This document shows positions 1 to 4,903 of a stretch of DNA of 6,105 nucleotides, piece after piece. Source of the DNA: Flavobacteriaceae bacterium (GTDB lineage Bacteria; Bacteroidota; Bacteroidia; Flavobacteriales; Flavobacteriaceae); assembly GCA_013042255.1 (NCBI GenBank), contig JABDQK010000014.1, positions 1-6,105 of the forward strand, given 5' to 3'. The notes under the pieces were generated by a model. That model was not told the DNA's origin and made no database searches. It saw nothing but the letters and a program-made list of their open reading frames with translations. Both the position numbers and the translations under genes were made by a program. Every line of letters starts with the position of its first letter. The first letter of the stretch is position 1.

Positions 1-78
1 CCGACTAGTTCAAATACAGCTCCCCTTGCAACTTGTTGCTTTGAGAAACAATAATTAACTTATAGAAAATTTCAAAAA
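1..78. other. Left-edge stretch upstream of THX; possible tail of a truncated upstream gene
   Basis: Two plus-strand frames are open from the window edge: one stops at TAA 52-54 and the other at TAA 56-58. Either could be the last 17 or 18 codons of a gene outside the window, but neither peptide is recognisable. A short inverted repeat GCAAC-TT-GTTGC lies at 28-39 and is followed by TTTG at 40-43. That TTTG could be a -33 element for the THX gene, but no good TAnnTTTG -7 box follows at the right distance (the closest is an A-rich TATAGAAA at 61-68). I claim nothing firm here. Confidence 0.2.
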
Positions 79-207
79 ATGGGTAAAGGAGACAAGAGCA
101 GTAAACGCGGTAAAATAGCTAATAAATCCTACGGAGTACGGCGACGCAGAAAAATAAAGAAAAGACCTACAGTTGAGGAAAAAATAAGTACAAAAAGTAA
201 AACTTAA
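79..207 (+). CDS. 30S ribosomal protein THX (bTHX family)
   Basis: This is a 42-residue, very basic protein. It starts MGKGDKSSKRGKI, continues with a SYGVRRRRK block at residues 17-25, and has a lysine-rich tail. The MGKGDK..(K/R)RGKI....YG..R pattern is the hallmark of the THX proteins that NCBI annotates throughout the Bacteroidota. The founding member, Thx of Thermus, sits in a pocket in the head of the 30S subunit, where its positive charge stabilises packed rRNA helices. The ATG at 79 is the only possible start giving the conserved N-terminus; the AAAGGAGA just downstream is part of the coding sequence, not a ribosome binding site. The stop codon overlaps the stop of the convergent lipoprotein gene by 4 bp. 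The sequence is complete and lacks any frameshift. The family call is confident; expression level and start site are unproven. Confidence 0.9.
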   Translation: MGKGDKSSKRGKIANKSYGVRRRRKIKKRPTVEEKISTKSKT

Positions 208-569
208 TCGATTACAAATTGTAGGATAACCTCGCCCTCTTCTGTGAGGCTGAGATCATATGTATAAAGGCCAAGGGGTAACTCTTCTTCCCCAACGAAG
301 TCGATTGGTTGTAGCACAAAAGACTCTTCTCCTGAAGTTATCCTGATATAGGCATAACGATATGCCATTTCGAATTCCTGATATTCCGAATACGAATCAG
401 GAGACAGATTTTCAAATATATGTTCTTCATCTGCTACGACAACCTCGTCGAATGCAAGGGAGCTCGAGTTCTTTATCCTGATATTCACCGCAGACAAATC
501 GTCATCCCTGTCGGTACAGCCAAGGTTAAGTACAGCCATTGTAACGAAAAGAAAGAGTACCTTTTTCAT
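204..569 (-). CDS. Small acidic lipoprotein, function unknown
   Basis: This is a 121-residue protein with a lipoprotein signal peptide: KK at residues 2-3, a hydrophobic core at 4-16, and a lipobox ending L-G-C with Cys18 as the predicted lipidated residue. The mature protein is about 104 residues, strongly acidic and rich in alternating hydrophobic residues, suggesting a small all-beta fold. Directly after Cys18 comes TDRDDD (19-24), an acidic run resembling surface-export signals of Bacteroidota lipoproteins. Two segments look conserved: residues 61-75 (SEY..FE.AYRYAYI) and 87-93 (QPIDFVG), followed by a G-YTY turn at 100-104. From memory, similar segments occur in short uncharacterised flavobacterial lipoproteins; I know of no assigned function. 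It lies 53 bp downstream of yaaA on the same strand, with no convincing promoter in the gap, so it may be read through from yaaA. The reading frame is certain; the biological role is not. Confidence 0.75.
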   Translation of the reverse strand: MKKVLFLFVTMAVLNLGCTDRDDDLSAVNIRIKNSSSLAFDEVVVADEEHIFENLSPDSYSEYQEFEMAYRYAYIRITSGEESFVLQPIDFVGEEELPLGLYTYDLSLTEEGEVILQFVID

Positions 570-622
570 AAATTGGATATATAAGAGCTTACAAGGAATT
601 AAACGTAAACTTCTGCGAAATA

Positions 623-1384
623 TTACCGAATAAAGACCGGCTGATCCTCTTTTAGGGTGTGTTCCCTGCTAAACTGATATCCGTCTTCTGCAAATCCCCT
701 TATGTCTTCAATAGATTCTGCACCCGAATCTATCAGATACCTTACCATGGAACCCCTGGCCTTTTTGGCAAAAAAGCTCAGCACTTTAAGCTTGTCATTT
801 TTCCAGTCCTTAAAAACGGGGGTAATGATCTTTGCCTTGAGCTTTTTGGAATCCAGGACAGAAAAATATTCATTACTCGCCAGGTTCACCAGCATTTCGC
901 CATCCTCCATCTCATCATTCAGGGCATTTGTAAGGGTAGGTTTCCAGAATTCATAGAGATTCTTTTTCCTGCCAATTTTCAGGGATGTTCCCATTTCAAG
1001 ACGGTAGGGCTGAATAAGGTCTAGTGGTTTTAAAATTCCATACAAACCGGAAAGGATGCGCAATTTTTCCTGAACATCGGCTAATTTATCCTTTCCAATA
1101 GTATATGAATCAAGGCCCGTATAAACATCACCGTCAAAGGCGTACATAGCTTGTCGGGCATTATCTGGCGTAAAAGGCAGGCTGAAATTCTGGTTGCGTT
1201 CCCAATTGAGTTCCGCCAGGGGTGCTGAAATATCCATCAACTTCATCAGCGACCTGGGTTTCTTTTTAACCATAACCTTCTGAATCCTTTCCGTCTCTTT
1301 CAGGAAGGATGGAATGCTGTGCTGTTCTACAGGCACTTTTGTTTCAAAATCAAGAGACTTTGCCGGGGATATAACAATTTTCAT
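623..1384 (-). CDS. yaaA: Peroxide stress protein YaaA (UPF0246/DUF328 family)
   Basis: This is a 253-residue cytoplasmic protein, full length for the family (E. coli YaaA is about 258). Family hallmarks run in order: the N-terminal ISPAKSLDF at residues 5-13; YAFDGDVYTGLD at 81-92; LSGLYGILKPLD at 111-122, continuing into QPYRLEMG at 125-132; LVNLASNEYF at 165-174; and AKKARGSMVRY at 206-216. In E. coli, YaaA belongs to the OxyR response and limits peroxide damage by lowering free intracellular iron; later structural work reported DNA binding, so the biochemical activity is not settled. The ATG at 1384 gives the invariant N-terminus and follows closely a good flavobacterial-type promoter. 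It sits 94 bp after rluD and 53 bp before the lipoprotein gene on the same strand. Nothing is truncated or missing. The family assignment is very safe; the stress role is carried over from E. coli. Confidence 0.95.
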   Translation of the reverse strand: MKIVISPAKSLDFETKVPVEQHSIPSFLKETERIQKVMVKKKPRSLMKLMDISAPLAELNWERNQNFSLPFTPDNARQAMYAFDGDVYTGLDSYTIGKDKLADVQEKLRILSGLYGILKPLDLIQPYRLEMGTSLKIGRKKNLYEFWKPTLTNALNDEMEDGEMLVNLASNEYFSVLDSKKLKAKIITPVFKDWKNDKLKVLSFFAKKARGSMVRYLIDSGAESIEDIRGFAEDGYQFSREHTLKEDQPVFIR

Positions 1385-1403
1385 ATAGGTGCAATTTCAG
1401 ACG

Positions 1404-1434
1404 AAAATATAAAGGAAAATTAAAATTGTACAAA
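1404..1434 (-). promoter_or_regulatory. Candidate Bacteroidota-type promoter of yaaA
   Basis: On the minus strand, TTTG (1431-1434) is followed after 19 bp by TATATTTT (1404-1411). This matches the -33 TTTG / -7 TAnnTTTG consensus of the Bacteroidota primary sigma factor with one mismatch (last T for G) and suitable spacing. Transcription would begin around 1397-1399, leaving a short leader of about 13-15 nt before the yaaA ATG. It implies yaaA can be expressed independently of the upstream rluD. The motif is seen directly; its activity is inferred. Confidence 0.45.
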
Positions 1435-1478
1435 GCCTTACCAAATTGTTTCTGATAGAGATATTGAAAGGACTTATA

Positions 1479-2504
1479 CTATCGACTATGTTGGGAATAA
1501 TGTCTCCATTTATCAATACAAGCAGCCATATCTTCCGGAATATCTGTATCGAATTTCATTTTTTTTCCCGTTTTTGGATGGATAAAGCCAAGCGTTTTGG
1601 CATGAAGGGCCTGTCTGGGTAAAATTTTGAAACAATTTTCAACGAATTGCTTGTACTTGGTAAAAGTTGTGCCTTTCAAAATCTTATCGCCCCCGTATCG
1701 CTCATCGTTAAAAAGGGTATGACCGATATGTTTCATATGCACCCTGATCTGGTGGGTTCGGCCGGTTTCAAGCTCGCAGGAGACCAGGGTTACATAGCCA
1801 AGCCGTTCCAATACTTTAAAATGAGTAATCGCTTCCTTCCCCTGCTCCCCTTCCGGAAATACCTGCATCTGTAATCTGTTTTTTGGATTCCGAGCGATAG
1901 GTCCTTCTATGGTGCCTTCATCCTCTTCAATGCTCCCCCATACCAGGGCAACGTATTGTCTTTCACTCGATTTCTCAAAAAACTGTCTTGCCAGATGGGT
2001 CATGGCTTCACTGGTTTTTGCGATTACCAGGAGTCCTGAAGTATCCTTGTCTATGCGATGAACAAGTCCGGGACGTCCACTTGAATTTTCCGGAAGATCA
2101 CCTATGTGGTAGGCCAGTGCATTTAAAAGCGTCCCCGAATAATTTCCGTGTCCCGGATGAACAACCATCCCCGCAGCTTTGTTTACCACCAATAGGGAGT
2201 CGTCCTCATATACTATATCCAAAGGGATATTTTCAGGTGTAAGAAGGAATTCATAAGGGGGATGTTCAAAGAGCACCCGTACTTCATCTTCAGCCTTTAC
2301 CTTGTAATTCTGTTTTACTACCTTGTTGTTAACCCAGATATTTCCGCCTTTAGCAGCTTGCTGAATCTTATTTCTGGTAGCATTTTCAATAAAGTTCATC
2401 AGAAACTTATCAACCCTGAGGGGTTCCTGCCCCTTTCCGGCAATAAAACGGTGGTGCTCAAAGAGATCGTCTTCTCCGGGGTCCTGGGCGGCTTTGCTTT
2501 CCAT
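1479..2504 (-). CDS. rluD: RluA/RluD-family 23S rRNA pseudouridine synthase
   Basis: This is a 341-residue enzyme of the RluA family, converting specific uridines in structured RNA to pseudouridine. An S4-like RNA-binding domain lies at about residues 29-80 (LRVDKFL..., then a GNIWVNN turn). The catalytic domain follows, with VNKAAGMVVHPG at 107-118 and GLVHRIDKDTSGLLVIAKT beginning at 146, where Asp152 of HRID is the predicted catalytic aspartate. GRTHQIRVH near residue 258 is a second family signature. The S4 plus catalytic layout matches RluD, which modifies helix 69 of 23S rRNA in E. coli; the exact target here is inferred. The start at 2504 is chosen because it lies 4 bp after the PASTA gene stop and gives the acidic N-terminal ..DDLFEHH.. 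segment I recall in flavobacterial homologues. The frame is open up to an ATG at 2717, but that extension would overlap the PASTA gene by over 200 bp. There is no Shine-Dalgarno, as usual for this phylum. Confidence 0.93.
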   Translation of the reverse strand: MESKAAQDPGEDDLFEHHRFIAGKGQEPLRVDKFLMNFIENATRNKIQQAAKGGNIWVNNKVVKQNYKVKAEDEVRVLFEHPPYEFLLTPENIPLDIVYEDDSLLVVNKAAGMVVHPGHGNYSGTLLNALAYHIGDLPENSSGRPGLVHRIDKDTSGLLVIAKTSEAMTHLARQFFEKSSERQYVALVWGSIEEDEGTIEGPIARNPKNRLQMQVFPEGEQGKEAITHFKVLERLGYVTLVSCELETGRTHQIRVHMKHIGHTLFNDERYGGDKILKGTTFTKYKQFVENCFKILPRQALHAKTLGFIHPKTGKKMKFDTDIPEDMAACIDKWRHYSQHSR

Positions 2505-2508
2505 AAAT

Positions 2509-3096
2509 TTATTGGGCTTCTGATCTGATCCTGGCCTGACTCGGTATCCTGCCATTCCCGCAGATGAGCTCGATCTTTGAAGTTTTTGGGAGTTTGTCGC
2601 CGGGCTGAATATTCTTGCCCTTATACCTGGCGTAGTAGACCATGTCTTTTCCCAATTCATCAATATAGGTGACACGTTCAATGTCGAGACCCACTGCCCT
2701 GAGCATGGAGGCTGCATTGCGCTGTGTAACCTGGACTATATTAGGGACGGTGACTTTTTTGTAGCCTGAGGGGTTTATGGTAACGTAAATTTTTCGGTTC
2801 TCCTTAACCATGTTTCCCGCAGGCGGATTCTGTTCAATAACTGAAAAACGGGGGTAATCAGGATCGTAGTTGGCTGAATCAAGAACCTCATATCTCAGAT
2901 TGGACTCCTCAATGGCCTCCCGCATCTCCATTACCGACATTTTTGAAACATTGGGAACCTCCACAAGTTCTCCGTGCTGAGTTGACGATTTTAACCATTC
3001 GAGCGCCAGCCAGGAGATTAAAAATCCAGCCAGGAGGGCCAGACCCAGGTTAATCAGAAATGTCTTGCTTCGAAGAAAATCAATAAAATTCCTCAT
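2509..3096 (-). CDS. Membrane-anchored protein with two PASTA domains
   Basis: This is a 195-residue protein with a short cytoplasmic N-terminus (MRNFIDFLRSK), one membrane helix at about residues 12-35, and an extracytoplasmic region with two PASTA domains at about 42-111 and 112-182. Each begins with a VPN motif (VEVPNV at 45-50, VTVPNI at 115-120) and ends in a beta strand after an 'NPPAG' or 'IQPGD' turn (90-94, 163-167). PASTA domains bind peptidoglycan or its precursors in Ser/Thr kinases and PBPs, but no kinase or transpeptidase domain is present, so the role is open. The frame is open to ATGs at 3174 and 3186. I prefer 3096 because the membrane helix then starts near the N-terminus, an exact TAnnTTTG box lies just upstream, and the longer form would leave only 20 bp to divergent ddl. 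It ends 4 bp before rluD, so the two are very likely one transcript. Confidence 0.9.
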   Translation of the reverse strand: MRNFIDFLRSKTFLINLGLALLAGFLISWLALEWLKSSTQHGELVEVPNVSKMSVMEMREAIEESNLRYEVLDSANYDPDYPRFSVIEQNPPAGNMVKENRKIYVTINPSGYKKVTVPNIVQVTQRNAASMLRAVGLDIERVTYIDELGKDMVYYARYKGKNIQPGDKLPKTSKIELICGNGRIPSQARIRSEAQ

Positions 3097-3117
3097 AAAG
3101 TTTAGCTTAACGCCTGG

Positions 3118-3125
3118 CAAAGATA
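3118..3125 (-). promoter_or_regulatory. Candidate -7 box for the PASTA-rluD transcript
   Basis: The minus strand reads TATCTTTG, an exact match to the Bacteroidota -7 consensus TAnnTTTG, ending 21 bp before the preferred ATG at 3096. I find no clear TTTG or TTG -33 element at the normal spacing, so this is a half-match. It lies inside the coding sequence if the longer start at 3174 or 3186 were used, which favours the short start. Confidence 0.35.
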
Positions 3126-3146
3126 GGAAACCGAATGCTTTTTTCT

Positions 3147-3154
3147 TTACTTTG
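3147..3154 (+). promoter_or_regulatory. Weak candidate -7 box for ddl-coaD
   Basis: TTACTTTG on the plus strand matches TAnnTTTG with one mismatch (second position T for A), 52 bp before the ddl ATG. No good -33 partner is visible. An alternative reading uses TTTG at 3151-3154 as the -33 box and TATATCAA at 3175-3182 as a poor -7 box after 20 bp. I cannot choose between them; the ddl promoter should lie somewhere in this 110-bp divergent gap. Confidence 0.2.
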
Positions 3155-3206
3155 AAAGAGTTATAACGGCTCATTATATCAATCAAATGTTATCACCTCA
3201 GTACTT

Positions 3207-4187
3207 ATGAAATTGAATATTGCCATAATCATGGGCGGCTATTCCAGTGAGCACCAGATTTCTCTACTAAGCGGGCAAAATGTCTTTAAACACCTCAGCA
3301 GGGAACGATTTAATCCGTACCGGGTAATGATATCTACGAATAAATGGGTATGCCTGGACGATTCGGATAAGGAATACCCGGTAAATCGGGCCGACTTCTC
3401 AGTTGAGATAGAAGGGAAAAAGATCTCCTTCCACTGCGTTTTTAACGCTATTCACGGCTCGCCGGGGGAAGACGGATTAATGCAGGCCTATTTCAGATTA
3501 CTCGGCCTGCCACAGACTTCATGTGGCTATTATCAGGCTGCACTTACCTTTAACAAAAGAGATCTTTTGAGTGTTTTAAAAGCTTACGGTATTAAAATGG
3601 CTACTTCCTATTACCTCAATCAGGGAGATAAAATAAACGAAGAGGAGATTCTCAAGAAGGTAGGACTTCCCTGTTTTGTAAAAGCGAACAGAGCAGGAAG
3701 TAGTTTCGGAATCACCAAAGTCCACAAACCTGAGGAACTGAGCAAAGGGATTGAACACGCCTTCAGCGAGGATCCGGAGATAATCATCGAATCCTGTCTG
3801 GTAGGAACGGAAGTTTCTGTAGGTGTCATTACTTACAAGGGTGAAACAAAAGTCCTGCCCATTACTGAAATTGTCAGCGAAAATGACTTTTTTGATTATG
3901 AGGCCAAGTATCAGGGAAAATCGCAGGAAATCACTCCGGCGCGAATTTCTGAAAAAGAAAAAAAAGAAGTGAGTAGGGTTGCCAAAATGATCTATAACAC
4001 CCTGGGGATGAAAGGATATACAAGAAGTGAATTTATATTGATAGACGGAGTCCCTCATATGCTGGAGATGAATACGACTCCCGGACTTACAGAGCAAAGC
4101 ATTTTACCACAACAGGCCCTGGCGGCAGGTATTTCTTTATCTGAACTCTTCGAAAGTGCCGTGGAAGAGGCTTTACATGAAAATTGA
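3207..4187 (+). CDS. ddl: D-alanine--D-alanine ligase
   Basis: This is a 326-residue ATP-grasp enzyme that joins two D-alanines with ATP hydrolysis, supplying the dipeptide that MurF adds to the peptidoglycan precursor in the cytoplasm. The N-terminal domain has IIMGGYSSEHQIS at residues 7-19, with Glu15 matching the D-Ala-binding glutamate of E. coli DdlB, and the HGSPGEDG signature at 83-90. The ATP-grasp part has KANRAGSSFG (159-168), the omega-loop YEAKY (231-235), and EMNTTPG (287-293) with the metal-binding Glu and Asn. The YEAKY loop ends in KY, as in D-Ala-D-Ala-specific enzymes, so a vancomycin-resistance D-Ala-D-Lac type is unlikely. The ATG at 3207 gives the standard N-terminus; no Shine-Dalgarno is visible. 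It is divergent from the PASTA gene and 30 bp upstream of coaD, suggesting a ddl-coaD operon. Length and motifs are all normal. Confidence 0.97.
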   Translation: MKLNIAIIMGGYSSEHQISLLSGQNVFKHLSRERFNPYRVMISTNKWVCLDDSDKEYPVNRADFSVEIEGKKISFHCVFNAIHGSPGEDGLMQAYFRLLGLPQTSCGYYQAALTFNKRDLLSVLKAYGIKMATSYYLNQGDKINEEEILKKVGLPCFVKANRAGSSFGITKVHKPEELSKGIEHAFSEDPEIIIESCLVGTEVSVGVITYKGETKVLPITEIVSENDFFDYEAKYQGKSQEITPARISEKEKKEVSRVAKMIYNTLGMKGYTRSEFILIDGVPHMLEMNTTPGLTEQSILPQQALAAGISLSELFESAVEEALHEN

Positions 4188-4217
4188 GTACATTTAACCC
4201 CAGTTAGAAGTCGGTAC

Positions 4218-4673
4218 ATGAAACGCGCCATTTTTCCGGGATCTTTTGACCCCATCACTTTAGGACATTACGACATCATTGAACGCGGCATTCATCTCTT
4301 TGATGAGATCATCATAGCCATAGGAACCAATGCGGATAAGGCCTATATGTTTGATGAGGATCAACGCAAATCGTTTATCGAAAAAGCGTTTAAAAACCAA
4401 AAGAAGATCAAGGTTGATACTTATGAGGGGTTAACCATCGACTACTGTAAAAAGGTAAATGCAAATTTTATTCTTCGCGGTCTCAGAAATCCGGCCGACT
4501 TTGAATTTGAGAAGGCCATTGCACATACAAACAGGAAACTTTCTGGTATTGAAACTGTCTTCCTTCTTACATCCTCAGGGAAGTCTTACATCAGCTCTTC
4601 CATAGTTCGCGATGTCATCAGAAACGGAGGCGACTACACCTCACTTGTTCCCGACACGGTTAGGTTTAACTGA
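4218..4673 (+). CDS. coaD: Phosphopantetheine adenylyltransferase
   Basis: This is a 151-residue nucleotidyltransferase of the cytidylyltransferase superfamily. It transfers AMP from ATP to 4'-phosphopantetheine, giving dephospho-CoA and pyrophosphate, the penultimate and regulated step of coenzyme A synthesis. The N-terminus carries PGSFDPITLGH at residues 7-17, containing the T/HxGH-type nucleotide-binding motif (TLGH, 14-17). RGLRN at 87-91 is the CoaD signature for phosphopantetheine binding, and ISSSIVRD at 125-132 matches the C-terminal ISSxxVR signature. Length is close to the usual 155-165. The ATG at 4218 gives the canonical MKRAIFPGSFDP start. It follows ddl after 30 bp with no terminator or promoter visible in the gap, so co-transcription is likely. 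The homohexameric assembly is known for the family, not seen here. Confidence 0.97.
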   Translation: MKRAIFPGSFDPITLGHYDIIERGIHLFDEIIIAIGTNADKAYMFDEDQRKSFIEKAFKNQKKIKVDTYEGLTIDYCKKVNANFILRGLRNPADFEFEKAIAHTNRKLSGIETVFLLTSSGKSYISSSIVRDVIRNGGDYTSLVPDTVRFN

Positions 4674-4855
4674 TTTATTTCCAGTAGAAAGAGAAATAAC
4701 AGGGACTGTACCGCTTTGATTAGACAACATATACCATTCATTTATTATTTCCTATTTGTAGGTTTTTTCTTACTTTAGTGTTGTATTTGCCTACTTTCCA
4801 TAGAATATTGTACGCACACAACGTGTTTAGGCAGGTTCACAACAATCATTGAGCA
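4674..4855. other. AT-rich intergenic region between coaD and the PAS gene
   Basis: I see no gene in these 182 bp. A small perfect hairpin, CCTA-TTTG-TAGG at 4751-4762, is followed directly by six T residues and CTT (4763-4771). It could be a weak terminator for ddl-coaD, but the 4-bp stem is short. A possible promoter for the PAS gene pairs TTTG (4755-4758) with TGTATTTG (4782-4789), one mismatch from TAnnTTTG, at a rather long 23-bp spacing. The two readings use the same bases, so at most one is likely to matter. Closer to the gene lies ACAC-AAC-GTGT (4817-4827), a short inverted repeat of unknown meaning. Confidence 0.3.
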
Positions 4856-4903
4856 ATGTTGAATAATCAGAATACTTTAGTAGGAAATTACAACAATATG
4901 TTG
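4840..4903 (+). repeat. Two CAACAAT...ATGTTG units at the two possible starts of the PAS gene
   Basis: CAACAAT at 4840-4846 and ATGTTG at 4856-4861 flank 9 bp; the same two words are joined without spacer at 4891-4903. In each copy CAACA and TGTTG form inverted arms, and in each the ATG is a candidate in-frame start codon of the PAS gene (4856 and 4898). In the first copy a hairpin can form between 4843-4850 and 4855-4861, with one bulged T and a GAGC loop, placing the start codon in the stem. The repeats are seen directly; any translational or operator role is inference. Confidence 0.4.

Noticed and set aside
1..40. Possible tRNA or tmRNA 3' end, suggested by GTTCAAAT near position 8
   Set aside because: The five bases on each side of TTCAAAT do not pair as a T-stem, the base after the loop is A where C61 is expected, and no CCA or acceptor stem can be traced.
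659..1024. Plus-strand open frame opposite yaaA
   Set aside because: YaaA on the minus strand has all family motifs over this stretch; the opposite frame is a shadow.
2505..2717. N-terminal extension of the pseudouridine synthase from ATG 2717
   Set aside because: These 71 codons overlap the well-supported PASTA gene in another frame, the peptide has no family resemblance, and the start at 2504 gives the normal length and spacing.
3097..3186. 30-residue N-terminal extension of the PASTA protein
   Set aside because: It would move the membrane helix away from the N-terminus, cover an exact TAnnTTTG box and leave only 20 bp for two divergent promoters. It is not strictly excluded.
3951..3968. 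A-rich tract with eight consecutive A in ddl as a frameshift site
   Set aside because: The ddl frame is intact through it and encodes Glu/Lys at a surface-type position; there is no downstream alternative frame of interest.
3576..4097. 173-codon minus-strand open frame within ddl, with a run of phenylalanines
   Set aside because: It is antisense to ddl; the Phe run is the complement of the A-rich Glu/Lys codons of Ddl, and nothing in the peptide resembles a protein family.
4751..4771. Firm terminator call for ddl-coaD at CCTA-TTTG-TAGG plus T run
   Set aside because: A 4-bp stem with two G-C pairs is too weak to call; it is described only as a possibility within the intergenic entry.
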